Of a stretch of 51,788 nt of DNA, positions 32,792-43,445 are shown in pieces. This DNA comes from Chromera velia (taxonomy: Eukaryota > Sar > Chromeraceae), in the NCBI GenBank assembly GCA_018398765.1, contig JAHBMJ010005811.1, forward strand, positions 7,501-59,288. The letters are read 5' to 3'. Position 1 is the first letter of the stretch, and each line of letters opens with the position of its first letter. The notes below the pieces were generated by a model, which had not been told where the DNA came from, did not search any database, and was given only the letters and a program-made list of their open reading frames with translations. Both the position numbers and the translations under genes were made by a program.

Positions 32792-34410
32792 TCAGCAAAC
32801 AAATATATCAGTGAATGCACCACAACCGACGCTGCGGCATTCGTCGAGAGTAACGTACGAGTAACATGTCCTGAAATTAAACCACACCGCCCACCTCCAC
32901 TTGTGATAACTTGTAATACAAGAGGAACCGTGAGCAAACCTACTCCTTTCAAGAGATAAAGATGACTTGCAAGAAGTCGTGCCATCCCTTATACCTGAGA
33001 GACGTTGAGCCATCGGCCCACAATTTGGGTTAGCAGATTCAAAAAGTATGATCTCAGGTACACCCGGCAGACAGAACAATGACAAACCGAGCACTGTGTA
33101 CCCTTTTTGTCTCCCCAGCACACAGCTAGAATAATAGAAGTCCTGGCTCTGTAAGGATGCCATGAAGGGGTCATCATTCAAGAAAGAAGAGGACCAAGAC
33201 CGGGTTAAAACCAACCTATCATCCATGTACCGAGCCATGAACCACTTGTCACCCTTCCATCCGGAAATGCCAGCATTCACAGCCCTTCCTCTCTCTTTCC
33301 ATGCAGCATAAAAACGAGCTCCTCCAGGAGAACAGGGGCTCCCTTGAGAGAAGCCTTCCCGCTGCCCAACCCGCTTCCCCAACACAATAATCATATTGGA
33401 GGCAAAGTCTACCAAGATAATCTGGGGCAGCAAGTCGAGCGGACATACAAGAGAAGAAGGGTGGTTCGAATCTGATGATAAGAAAGCAACAGGACGTCTC
33501 CATTTCGAATATAATAACCATGACTCCCCCCCCGCCGGACCTGCAATCCGCAAATAAACAGGCCTTTCCTTTCTTAAAATAATAAAAAGATTCCTCCTCT
33601 GACTCTTCACAAGCGAAATGAATTCAAATAAAGAAGACAAAAAGTTAGACCGAGGCAGAGAAGGGAAATACGCTTTAATATCATCCACCATAATAGATGC
33701 TCTTCCTGCAGGCTAGCGGAAGAAAGTTGAAAGACCGATGCCCGATCCGTACTCCTGCCAAAAGACCTATTAAATTCACCCACCAACTCTTGAAAAGTAA
33801 AAACTGACGGAAGGTCAGCGTGCGGTGAGAAAACATGTAACAATCCATTCAAGGCCTTACACAGAAAAGAAAAAGGACCCCGCTATGAATGCTTTGTATA
33901 AGAGACCAACGCACGGAACTTCAAGGAGGCCTAAGATGTAGGGACCTCACCGCCCTTTCCCCATGACTTCTTCTTCGGCCACAAGATACCTGTGCCAAAT
34001 GAATGACCCTCCTCCAAAATTCCCGTAAACTGCTTAAAAAACAGCTTCATCTCTGAAAATCGACTAAATTCATCAAATGACAACACCTCCCTCAACCTCA
34101 CGTCCTTAAGTGACAGATGAATATATGCAGAATTGCAGAAGAAAGTCCGACACAAGCAAACAATATACATCCGTCTGCACATGTCATTGAAAGCGAGATC
34201 TCCCCGAGACCTATCAACCAGCGTAATTGCCAGCCTGCTCCTCAACTGCTTCACAAACCCCCCTCCCCTGTTGGGCATGCACGGTCCCTCCCTAGTCGTC
34301 TCCAGCAATTTCATCCATGCATTCATCAGACAACGACATCCATTCAAAAATTTAATGGAAGCACATAAACGCCAGAGACTCTTCTCCCCCCCATCACCCC
34401 CAACCCGCAT
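32792..34410 (-). pseudogene. Second reverse transcriptase, YMDD type
   Basis: On the minus strand the frame from 34410 carries an Arg/Leu-rich N-terminal part, then FKQFTGILEEGHSFGTGILW and PKKKSWGKGGE. After a stop it continues with SLKFRALVSYTKHS and a helical segment to DLPSVFTFQELVGEFNRSF, an RT fingers-like region (wPK.K.....RaLVSY..H). The frame from 33691 has MVDDIKAYFPSLPRSNFL (first catalytic Asp), QREGFSQGSPCSPGGARFYA and MARYMDDRLVLTRS (YMDD catalytic pair). Stops and shifts at about 33960, 33710 and in the C-terminal third break it. The motifs differ clearly from the LINE-like enzyme at 27684-31852, so it is another family, perhaps Penelope-like or another non-LTR group; I cannot decide which. 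Confidence 0.7.
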
Positions 34411-35305
34411 CCCCTACCCAACACATGAGATAAAAAAGATAAGACAGAGCTCATTCCCTTGCGAGCGACCGACCAGGCTGCAAACGAAGGCCAAAGCTTC
34501 GATCGCGAGGAGAAATTTGAGGGGAGAAAGAACCGATGCTGTAACCCGGGAGACAGAGACAGTAGGCAGCAGACATGACCTTGCACAGTAGCGAGGTCCA
34601 TAGAAGAAGACAAATGCTCACACGGGCAGGGCCCATCGCATCTGACACTTAGCCCCCCCGTTTCTTCACTCCCCGCCTCCTTAACCCCCTCACTCCCACA
34701 GACATCATATGAATTGTCCAGCACGTGCTGTAAACTCAGCAACGGTACTTCGAGGGCAGTAAACGGCAACACACCATACCCCTCAAACTAGAAGCATGGA
34801 CCCATCTCGAAAAGACAGAGGAGTAGAAAGAAGTAAAAGGATTAAAATCAGCAAGAGGCAAACGAACAGAAAAAAGCAAACTCTTTCCGAAGTCCTTCAC
34901 TGATTAACCATGAACTTCAAGGTCACACAATCTACGTACATTGAAGTCGAAAGTCGCTCTGCCACCCTGTCTCACTCCAGACCTTGGAAAAAGACGGCAG
35001 CACGCATGCAGATGATCTTTCTCAACCATCATTCTCCTTAACTCACCATCAGTACGCCGTTTCTTTGAGAGGAATACCAGCAGCAGAGACCGGTATATGT
35101 ATGAGCCCAAGCCCCCCCTCCCCCACTTCCCCCTCTCTGTCTCCTTACCCCTTTTTCCCCCAGTTAGTCATGTTTACTAATGTCACTACTGAATTTGAAC
35201 CGAATGCATTTAATATCATTACTGTTTTAAAAAACAGTTGAAACTAGATCCAAAAAGATTGAGTTTTTTCAGCTAGTACAGCAAAAGACGCGTCACATCA
35301 AAAAG
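34411..35305. other. Flank of the second reverse transcriptase
   Basis: A minus-strand frame at 35110-34904 (GELRRMMVEKDHLHACCRLF) could be a detached N-terminal part of the same polyprotein, but it shows no motif. The rest is pyrimidine-rich (35115-35165) or AT-rich. Confidence 0.3.
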
Positions 35306-35675
35306 TGGACCTAAGGCTTGTGAGAGAGTTGGAGGAGCAACATTTGCTGGATGTAACTGTAGGATATCCAAGGTGTCCTTCCTATCTGCCAGAAGCAGAT
35401 AGAGAGCCAGGGTATGTTGCTAAGAAGACGGCAAGCAAGAAACATGCTAGGAAACATGCATAAAAAGTATGATGAAGCAGCAGAAAGAGTGGGAAGGAAA
35501 GTAGTGGCATTTGCAGCAGAAACTTATAGGCACTGCGCAAAAGAGATCAGAGGTTATTAATTTGAGGAGATTGGGCAAATGGGCTGTGGAAAGAGAAGGA
35601 GGGGATGTGAACTCCACTGCAGGATCATGGAGGGTTGCCGCTAAGACATTCAAATGGGGTCAGCGACCTCCTTGA
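35306..35675 (+). pseudogene. C-terminal remnant of a LINE-like reverse transcriptase protein
   Basis: The plus-strand frame reads RELEEQHLLDVTVGYPRCPS, then AAERVGRKVVAFAAETYRHC, and, after a stop and frame change near 35560, RRLGKWAVEREGGDVNS to a stop at 35675. The order DVTV, AAERVG..VVAFAAET, L..LGKWA is the same as in the fragment at 2866-3237 and differs from the C-terminus of the element at 27684-31852. Only the last part of the polyprotein is present, typical of a 5'-truncated LINE insertion. Confidence 0.55.
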
Positions 35676-37029
35676 ACCTAACTATCACTTAAAAGTTCAA
35701 ACCATATTTTTGGATAAGCCTGAAAGTTCGCGCCGCAGATGTGAATCATTTATGGTGTCTTGAAAGCCAAAGCCGCATATCTGGACGGTGTCTTGACCAT
35801 CTACGCCGCAGGCGTGGACGGTTTCTTGAAAAAAGATGCCATAGATAGAGATGATCCTGATTATATTTTTTTAAGTGACACTTAGGTTCAGGGAGGTTAG
35901 GTCAGCGGCTCTTTGTGGTCTTATAGAGGGGGAACGCATTGCCTTATAGAGAAAGAACGAGGAAGGAAACCCTCAAGAGAAGACATCGATCAGCCCAGCA
36001 ATGTGTATGAACAGGGGGAGTTAGAGAGGGAGGAACCAGGGATAAGGGGGGAGGATAGGGTACGATAACATCATGGAGCTGCTTAACGATAGGAGCTAAA
36101 GGAGTAGGAGGGGTTTAGAAGACGGTAACAAGACTCATCAATCTAAAACTAAGAAACAAAATGCATATAATGCAATTTAATTGAGTAATGCAAAGTTTAA
36201 AATATAAAAATTACAGTAGAATTAATCAAATTTGTGTAATACACTAATAGACTGCAGTTAACTGCAATGCATATACATGCCAAATTACTAGTTATCAGAT
36301 TAGTCATCACATAATCGCCTGCTTTTAAAACTTTTTTTTAAAAAAAATTAAACAAATGATATAAAAATAAACCAGTTGCAATAAATACACATTCTCTTTT
36401 CTTTAATTTCAATGTTGAATGATATCCGAATTCAACGGCGAATTGTAAATTTATTCAAGTATAGCCTAAGGTAGCTTAGAGTATAACAATTGACCTTTTA
36501 AAAATTCTATAATTAATACTGTCACTTATGAGAAAAAGAAGTAAAAAGAGGTCTAGAAGTTTAACGTTTAAAAAAAATCAATTTTAGATTCACTTAATAT
36601 CATAATGACTAAATTACTGTAATTTGAACGTCACTTCAGGTGTAACAGAATCATATGTATAAATACTCAAAGATAATTAAAAGATCGTACTGAACTTCAT
36701 TCCATAGTAGCTAATAATATAATGCTACATTTAATTTCTTCATACTTTAAGTTTGTTGTCCAAGCTTCTTGTGTTTTGGAACACTGTTTCCCCTTCTTTT
36801 TTCAAAGCTTTGCTTGCAACACACCGTGACTTTTCCCCTGTCATATACTTTGTCCTTCAATTTGTCTTCAGATCGATCTTTTGACGACAAAATGTTTGTG
36901 TGTAAAGAAAACAGTGAATCAAACAGGGTGCGACTCCCCTTTCCGAGAGTGGAATCAACACAATGCATGGCATTGCCTCATTCCCCTTTGTTGAAAGGCT
37001 CGATCGATCGTCCAATCCCATGCAGTCAA
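35676..37029. other. AT-rich region with short GCCGCA-type repeats at its start
   Basis: Between 35730 and 35840 three related units of about 40 bases share GCCGCA...TGGACGGTGTCTTGA. From about 36120 the DNA is very AT-rich with many A- and T-runs and no open frame of note. The last part may hold the 3' untranslated region of the minus-strand gene that ends at 37030. Confidence 0.4.
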
Positions 37030-40000
37030 TCAACAGCAAATCCAACAGCGACTAGCCTCTGCGGCCCTCTGACACGGGGCCTTCCGTTGGGGCAGAGGGG
37101 ACGGCACCCTCGGACAACGCACGAGTTCTGCCTCCCCTGTGCGCCCTCTGCGTCTCCATGGAAGGCGGGAGGCAGGACGGCGGCTGCTGCTGGTGCTGAT
37201 GACATTGCGGGGAAGAGGGAAAGCGGGCCGATGAGGAGAGAACCCCCCTGTCCCCGCGGCACCGTGTGTGGTGGTGTGCCAGACAATGGGTGCCGGGTTG
37301 ACATGCGCTCCCTGAAATCCTGCAGGAATCGGGGAGGGCACCTGTGCGGGGGTGTTGACAACCAGGGGTGAGACGGGGAGCTCTGCCACAACGGTGGGTT
37401 GGGGTTCTGCCGATAGAAGAACAAGAGGAGCTCTTGAGAGAGTGGGAGGCTGTGCAGTGAAGGCCGGAATTTGAACAGGGTGGCTTGGGGGAACCTGGAC
37501 TGCTGCTGTGTTGGAAATTGGTTGGAAGTTGTAGGGCTGCTTTGGGAGGGGGACAGCAGCTGCAGCGGGCGCAGGGGTAGGGCTTGCATTGTGGAGAGGG
37601 GAGGACGACAAATTGTATTGGAATCGAGTCGGCTGAGGACTCAGTCTGTGACACTGTACAGACACAATCGGAAGACCGTGTGTGTTGATTGGAGGGGGTG
37701 TGGATACTGACGAGACCCTCTGGGGGTGTGCGGACAGAAGATGGTAGAAAGGAGGAGGGAAACGGGTGAGGGGCCGTGGACATGAGGCCCTGAAGGGAAC
37801 GACGGGAGGAGAGACACACCGGAGAGGTTGAACGGGTGGTGTAGGAGCACGGAAGGGGGGTGTGGGGGCTCTGGGTTGAAGTGGGACGTGAACAGGAGCG
37901 GAGGTGCGGGGCTCGACTGGTGCTGGAACGCGGGGAGTCGAGACGATGATCCGCATGCGTTGGGGGGGTGATTGAAGAGGCCTGTGAAGGTTTTGTGGAT
38001 GGACTTGAACGATGGGGGAGACGGCTTGTCGCTGGAATAAGACCTGTGGATGAGAAGGGGGAGAGGGGGAAGGTCGGGGGGGGGATACAAACCTTCTCGA
38101 GACAGGGGTCAGAGGGTGTGAGGGCGATGGGTGAGCAGTGGAGAGTCTTTGAGGGATTGTGGGCACTGGAGAGAGAGAAGGGCTGTAGACCTGTCGAACG
38201 AGAGGGGCTGGATGGGGTCTGTGGGGGGGACGGAATGGGGAGACGGGCCTGTGTGCAGGGAGAGGAGAGTAGCGGGAAGGTCCCCAGAGGAATGTGGGAG
38301 TTGCTGGTCGTTGGTGAAAAGAGGGGGGGGCCATTCGAAGAGTGACGGGAGGGCTTGCAGCACGTGGAAACGGAGCGAGATGCAGAACTTTAGGCGACGA
38401 CGGAGAGGGAAGGCACTGAATAATTCTTTCCTGTCCCTTTGCAGGGGAGTATGGAACTTCCAGATACTGGGGGGTCATGGTCATCGGTTGCTCTGTTTGG
38501 CTGAGGGGAGGTTTCTGGTCATCTTCCACGAGGACTCCCGAGGGGTGAAGGGTGGGGGGGGTCTGAGGCAAGAGGGGGGCCTGGCGGGGCGACCTCTTTG
38601 TTTGGGCCACCCGCGCACTTTGCAGTTTCTTTAATTCCTTCTGGTTCTCTTCCTCTTCTTTCTGTAGAATTGGGTGTGCGTTCTTCAACGTGGAGTCCGG
38701 GTCTTCTGGGGACTTGTTATCCCCTGACGTCTGCTGAACTGAAGGGAACGGAGAGACTCCCGTCTCTCCAGGGACAGGTACCGCCTCTGCAGGTTGGGTG
38801 TTGCCGAGAGAGACGTGGAAGTGAAGGGAGGTGGGACAGGAGAAGCGGCGGTCGGGAGCTGTTGAAGGGGGGACTGTGGGGGAAAGGGAGGGAGACAGTG
38901 GAGAGAGAGATGCGGAAGGAGGCCCCCCCCCCCATTGGTTCAAGGGAAGACTCGTCGACTGTTGCTTCAAGAGAGGGAGAGGGGCTGTGGCTTGAGGTAT
39001 CCAGTTCATGGCTTCAGCAGCCTCCAGAGAGACGGTCAGAGCCCCCCCAGCTAGAGGGAGGGGCAGAGGAATCGAGGTGGTCGCATTCGACTGTTTAGTT
39101 ATGTTCGAATTCAGCTGGGGCAGTGAAGGACCTGACTGGAGCATCTTCCCGCTGTTCGGGGACCCCACAGAAAGGAATTGAGAAAGACGTGCACCCTCGA
39201 TGGGCTCTTTTTCAACCCCTTCTCCTCCGACAATGCCTCCTGCTCCCCCCTTTTTATTTTTCACTTGCCTTAGAACTGTTTCTCCTTTCTGGCTGGCGAC
39301 CTTCACTACGTTTTTGGTCCCCGTGGTGCGAGCTCCGTCCAAAGGAGCTTGTTCGTTTGTTCCACTCTCGAGCGTTTCTGGCCACACTCTGTCCGCATCC
39401 TCATGCTCGGCGTCTCCACATGTCTTCGCTTCTTTCCCCGCTTTTCCCTTTTGTCTGGTTTGACTCACTCTGTTCTGCTGAGCATTCTGACGAGATCTGC
39501 ATCGGACTGAATCGCCTTTGGAGTCGCCTTCCACTTGGGGATCAGTGAAAGCAACCTCGTTGGCGGTCTGACGGCCGAGCAGTGCAACTCGACAGCTGCA
39601 TGGGCTGGGGGAGTGCACTTTATTCGGGTGAAGTGTGGAGACGGGAAGAGAATCCTTGGACGCTTTGGGGTGGCTGCTCTTCTTGGTCTTTGTGCTGTTT
39701 GTCTGTCTCTGGGTCCCCCTCTCTCTGTCTTTTCGAGGAGGAAGGGATGCTGAGGGGTGGGGGCTCTCTCTGACACATGATTCAATGAGGGGCACGGAGT
39801 GGGCTCTGCTTCGGTGGTCTCCTTTTATTCCTTTTGAAGAGACGCTGAGAGGCTCACGCCTTTTTGGGGCTTCTCTCGCTCTCTCCCTCTCCCGCTGTGG
39901 GTACATAATTGAATCGTCAATATACTCTTCCCCCCTGTTCTCTTCGTACCGTCTCCTTCCTCTCTGTCCCTGCGTGTGCATGGGGTCTGAATATCTTCGT

Positions 40001-41430
40001 CTCTGCGACTGCCGCACGGCCTCCAGCTGGGACCCCCTAGGTGCCCCTAGACCCTCTGGGGGCAGCGCGCAGAAAAAGGAGGTGATCACTGCCTCTAGTT
40101 CACGCGCCCTCTCACGGTCAAGGACAGTGGGGGGGGCGTACTGCGGGGGACAAGAGTCATCTTTGATCGGGCCATAGTCACAGTCAGGATGGTCCTCTTC
40201 TTCCTGTTCTTCCTGTCCGAATGCCGGTGTATGGGTGTGGGGGAATCGAAAGTTTGACTCGGACGCTGTGATCGTGCCTGGCCTTCCCTCTTCCTCTCCC
40301 TGTCCATCGCAAAGGGGGCCTTGCCCTGTGCCCCCCTCCTCTTCTTCGTCCTCTGCACTCTCAACGAGATGAGGATCCGAGGGGTGCACATACCTCGCGC
40401 CCCCTCGCTGAACAGCAGGAGAGGGACGATTGCCCAGTGGAGAGTTTCCTTTGACTATCCTGAGGGCCTGTATGCGACTCTCGTCGTCCTCCTCCTCCTC
40501 CCTGCTGCTGCAGAAGGGCACATGATCCTCCCGAGACACACCCTTCTTGAGGGCATAAGAAGTAGGACCCCCCCTGCCGTTCCTCTCAACGACCCGCCTG
40601 TCGGGATGCACAATGGCAGGCCTACACAGAGAAGAGTGGACCTCGTTATGCTGCCATGCAATAGGGTCTCTCGGCACCTCCTGCCTCGCTAGCTGCGCCT
40701 GTCCTGCCATCTCTGTAGCATTGAAGTTGACGCTGCGCAGTCTAGGCGCAGGCAGGAGGTCGAAGCCGGCAGCTCCAAGGAGCATGGAAGGATTCAGACT
40801 GAGGGGAGGCACGACTATTTTTTTGGTGCTTTTTCTCGGGTCTCTGGGCTTCTCTCTGGCGTGCCTTGTCTTCGATGCCCTGTGAGAGCTGCCCAGAACG
40901 TCTTTGGCTGATAATTTGAGCCCCCGTTGACCTCTTGAGATGGTCTGATTCGGTGGCAGGAGCAGGGCAGAGGAGAGAGGAGGAGACGCTAGCCTCACTG
41001 TCCCCCTGACAGGGAGAGAGTGCGAACGATGATAGGGTGAGCGGATTCGCATGGGCGTCTGGGGGCCGTGGGGACCTGAATGGTACAGCGATGGGTTGTG
41101 CGGGCGTGAGATCATGGGTAGAGGGTGAAGGGAGTTATCGGGAGGGAGGGTGGGCAATGGGATGTCGTGAAGGTTGTCATTGAGAGGCAAAGTTTCGGGA
41201 GGAAGCTCTTCCCCTTCCCCGTCCCCTTCCATGGTTGTGGCGACTTGAAAAGTCAGTGGAAGCTGCTCACTGTCCAGGTCAGTGAAGGCCTCTTCATGCG
41301 GCAACTCGGCTGCTGGGCCTGCCTCCGAAACGTACGAAACTCCCTGAGGGGAAGTGAAGTAGGAGAAGAATGAGGCTGGCGGAAGGGAATCGTTGTTTTC
41401 GTGGTGTTCTTCTGGAGCTCTTCCGTCCAT
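37030..41430 (-). CDS. Large proline-rich, disordered protein of unknown function
   Basis: One uninterrupted exon encodes 1466 residues from ATG at 41430. A splice-acceptor-like CTGTGTTCGTGCAG precedes it at about 41437, so a 5' exon, probably untranslated, is likely. No globular domain is recognisable. The N-terminal half is rich in Arg, Ser and acidic runs (REEEEDDE, EDEEEEGG) with RRYSDP- and HSLPVRG-like phosphosite patterns. The C-terminal half, from about residue 850, is packed with SP, TP and PxxP motifs (SPFRPPHRPHPAPL, RAPTPPFRAPTPPV). The last five residues, CWICC, place two Cys at the very end, as in proteins that are geranylgeranylated or palmitoylated. A scaffold or RNA/cytoskeleton-associated role is possible but is inference. 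An open frame of 4.4 kb without a stop, in GC-balanced DNA, strongly argues that it is real. Confidence 0.75.
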   Translation of the reverse strand: MDGRAPEEHHENNDSLPPASFFSYFTSPQGVSYVSEAGPAAELPHEEAFTDLDSEQLPLTFQVATTMEGDGEGEELPPETLPLNDNLHDIPLPTLPPDNSLHPLPMISRPHNPSLYHSGPHGPQTPMRIRSPYHRSHSLPVRGTVRLASPPLSSALLLPPNQTISRGQRGLKLSAKDVLGSSHRASKTRHAREKPRDPRKSTKKIVVPPLSLNPSMLLGAAGFDLLPAPRLRSVNFNATEMAGQAQLARQEVPRDPIAWQHNEVHSSLCRPAIVHPDRRVVERNGRGGPTSYALKKGVSREDHVPFCSSREEEEDDESRIQALRIVKGNSPLGNRPSPAVQRGGARYVHPSDPHLVESAEDEEEEGGTGQGPLCDGQGEEEGRPGTITASESNFRFPHTHTPAFGQEEQEEEDHPDCDYGPIKDDSCPPQYAPPTVLDRERARELEAVITSFFCALPPEGLGAPRGSQLEAVRQSQRRRYSDPMHTQGQRGRRRYEENRGEEYIDDSIMYPQRERERAREAPKRREPLSVSSKGIKGDHRSRAHSVPLIESCVRESPHPSASLPPRKDRERGTQRQTNSTKTKKSSHPKASKDSLPVSTLHPNKVHSPSPCSCRVALLGRQTANEVAFTDPQVEGDSKGDSVRCRSRQNAQQNRVSQTRQKGKAGKEAKTCGDAEHEDADRVWPETLESGTNEQAPLDGARTTGTKNVVKVASQKGETVLRQVKNKKGGAGGIVGGEGVEKEPIEGARLSQFLSVGSPNSGKMLQSGPSLPQLNSNITKQSNATTSIPLPLPLAGGALTVSLEAAEAMNWIPQATAPLPLLKQQSTSLPLNQWGGGPPSASLSPLSPSLSPTVPPSTAPDRRFSCPTSLHFHVSLGNTQPAEAVPVPGETGVSPFPSVQQTSGDNKSPEDPDSTLKNAHPILQKEEEENQKELKKLQSARVAQTKRSPRQAPLLPQTPPTLHPSGVLVEDDQKPPLSQTEQPMTMTPQYLEVPYSPAKGQERIIQCLPSPSSPKVLHLAPFPRAASPPVTLRMAPPSFHQRPATPTFLWGPSRYSPLPAHRPVSPFRPPHRPHPAPLVRQVYSPSLSPVPTIPQRLSTAHPSPSHPLTPVSRRFVSPPRPSPSPPSHPQVLFQRQAVSPIVQVHPQNLHRPLQSPPQRMRIIVSTPRVPAPVEPRTSAPVHVPLQPRAPTPPFRAPTPPVQPLRCVSPPVVPFRASCPRPLTRFPPPFYHLLSAHPQRVSSVSTPPPINTHGLPIVSVQCHRLSPQPTRFQYNLSSSPLHNASPTPAPAAAAVPLPKQPYNFQPISNTAAVQVPPSHPVQIPAFTAQPPTLSRAPLVLLSAEPQPTVVAELPVSPLVVNTPAQVPSPIPAGFQGAHVNPAPIVWHTTTHGAAGTGGFSPHRPAFPLPRNVISTSSSRRPASRLPWRRRGRTGEAELVRCPRVPSPLPQRKAPCQRAAEASRCWICC

Positions 41431-41893
41431 TGGGCCTGCACGAACACAGGAAAAAGATCATCGCAGAAGTTATTTGTGTTTATGTTTGAGCAGTGCGGAT
41501 AAAGCGCCATGGAAGAAAGAATCTGCTCACCTCAATGGAGAAGTCTTCAGTCAGTACGTTGCATGCAACAGAACCTGCCTAGCTTTTCCTGTCTCCACAC
41601 CACACGAACGCAAATGTCTTGTTCTTCTTCGGTTTGTTCGCTTGCTCAGGGCTCAAGAAGTAGAGCGACTCGACCTTTTTAACCCACATTCAGCTGTATG
41701 TATATCAGCAGGTCAGGAACGGGGTTCTTGACTCTTGATCAGTCAGAATTAAATTTGAAATGCATTGAAGTCAATTAATGAAAAAGACCGCATGTATGCA
41801 TGGAAATTCATTATTTTTAAAAAAATCAACGCACGTACTATTTCTTCTTTATCTGTGATTATTACAGAGCCTGAGAGCTGCTCAATGAAAAAG
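41431..41893. other. Upstream region of the proline-rich gene, up to tRNA-Trp
   Basis: It probably contains the promoter and a 5' exon of the minus-strand gene. AT content rises from 41740 towards the tRNA. The bases just downstream of the tRNA on its strand (41893 downwards) do not form an obvious T-run terminator within the first 30 bases. Confidence 0.35.
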
Positions 41894-41965
41894 TGACGCC
41901 AGCGAGAGTCGAACTCACAACCTTCTGATCTGGAGTCAGACGCGCTACCATTGCGCCATGGCGCC
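41894..41965 (-). tRNA. tRNA-Trp (CCA anticodon)
   Basis: The 72-nt sequence folds as a standard cloverleaf without an intron. The acceptor is GGCGCCA paired with TGGCGTC (one G-U pair) plus discriminator A. The D-arm is GCGC/GCGC with loop AATGGTA. The anticodon stem TCTGA/TCAGA holds loop CTCCAGA, anticodon CCA. The variable loop is AGGTT. The T-stem is GTGAG/CTCGC with loop TTCGACT. The encoded 3' end lacks CCA, as in eukaryotic nuclear genes. It lies upstream of the lipase gene on the opposite strand. Confidence 0.95.
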
Positions 41966-42312
41966 TGTTGCAGAAAGGGGGGTCGGGGCATGTCACATCG
42001 AACTCGGGCCACTCGGCACGAAGACGTCGAAGAGCTCGCGCATGACGGATTACAACTTCAGATCTAGGCGAGCCGTCTCCACGAATCATTCGTTGGAACG
42101 ACGGTCAATTCCCATGGAACACTGCACTTCCTGGTATTTTGTTTGCCATGCACAAGCTGTAGTCGATACCAATTCAGCAGCCCCACTGATCTTGACTCTT
42201 TCTGCTGATGTTCAGGTCGACAAGCATCTTTCAAGCCGTGGTGTAGAGCAAGCAGAAAGATCACCTGTCCGTGTCTGACACATCAGTGTCCTCGGTTGTT
42301 TGTTTTGACAAA

Positions 42313-43331
42313 ATGTTGGCGAACCTCATCATTTTCTTCATTCGCCTGTGTGTGGCCATCCAACGTAGCTCCCGTGACTATGTCGAGGCGGATTTAGAGA
42401 AACCGTTTGCTGGCATCCATGGCAAGGAGTTGAAACACCTTCTGGCTTTTGGAGAGATTTTGGGTATTCAGTGGTGTCGGGTTGTGTTAGAAGATGCCGA
42501 ACAGAGATCTGTGATGGTGGTATTCCGTCTTCTGAATGGGTTGAAAGTGGCCATTTGGGCTTTTCCTGGCAGTCACTTTAATGAGGACTGGAGGGATAAC
42601 CGGAAGTGCAAGATGGTGGGGGAGCCGAGCCTGTGCAATGCGTTTGTCCATGAGGGTTTTAATCAGCGGAGTGATCCTAGGATCCTCAACGCGCGTAAGT
42701 TCCTCGATCTTTGTGGTGCGCACAAGGTAGATCACATCCTCTTCTCCGGACACTCGCTTGGCGGGGCCACTGCCGTCCTTCTGGCTCTGAAGCTTGTCGT
42801 GGCGCAGCAGGTGCGCGCCCCCGACGTTCATGTTTTCAGATTCGGGTTCCCTCTTGTGGGAGACGCCAAGCTGAGGAAACTGGTAAAGGATTTGAACATT
42901 GAGAAGCAGGTGCTCACTTTTGTTCATAAGAAGGATGTCGTCCCGCGAGCGCTTCAGATGTCTGATGTGATTGACGGCGTCTTTGTCCCTCCTGACCTTC
43001 TCTCCCTTGCCCTTAAGGGTTCTCCTCGTTCTTTTTGGGGGGCAGATATGGCATACCTACCCATTGGCCGGTACCTCTTTATGGACGACGAACGTGATGG
43101 CTCAGTATTCTGTGACCTTGTCAACGACGGCCCCGAGCTGGTCTGCCGACTTCGAACGATCGAGGCCGACCTCGACGAAGTGGGTGGAGGAAAGAAAGTA
43201 CAGATTCCTTCCAGTCCTTCGACGACCACCTCCTTGAACCTTACAAGGAAGCTCTCGACCGCCCTCTGGTCATCAACGAGCGGCAGGAGACACGCTTGAG
43301 GTCAGTGGGCATGTCAGACTCTTTCATGTGA
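42313..43331 (+). CDS. Class 3 (alpha/beta-hydrolase) lipase, 2 exons with a 35-nt intron
   Basis: Class 3 lipases hydrolyse ester bonds of acylglycerols or glycerophospholipids with a Ser-Asp-His triad. ATG at 42313 starts a hydrophobic segment (LANLIIFFIRLCVAI) that is probably a membrane anchor or signal. AIWAFPGSHFNEDW (80-93) forms the oxyanion-side strand. CNAFVHEGFN follows. SGHSLGGATAV (145-155) holds the nucleophile Ser148, then FGFPLVGD, and VHKKDVVPRA holds Asp208. The continuous frame runs to 43299 but contains no plausible catalytic His. Removing 43180-43214, which begins GTGGGT and ends CCTTCCAG, gives FDDHLLEPYKEALDRPLVI, which has the D-H...Y form of the class 3 His site, and a stop at 43331. 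The spliced product is 327 residues. A sequencing indel instead of an intron is possible. Confidence 0.82.
43180..43214 (+). other. Candidate 35-nt intron in the lipase gene
   Basis: The segment starts GTGGGT after a GAA codon, as the first DGAT2-like donor does after GAG, and ends in a pyrimidine tract and CAG. Its length, 35, is not a multiple of three, so keeping it puts the catalytic-His segment out of frame. All other introns seen in this window are 199-429 nt. Confidence 0.5.
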
Positions 43332-43445
43332 GACACTCTCTATGACCCGCTGCACGGTGAAATCAGTTTGATCAGAAGTGCGCATTTCTCTTCGAAGCAC
43401 ACACGAATATTATTTTCGAGGAGGGGATGACGAGAAAATGACTGC

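Noticed and set aside
38131-40177. Several plus-strand frames of 120-180 residues inside the proline-rich gene
   Set aside because: Shadows of the 1466-residue minus-strand frame with no motif of their own.
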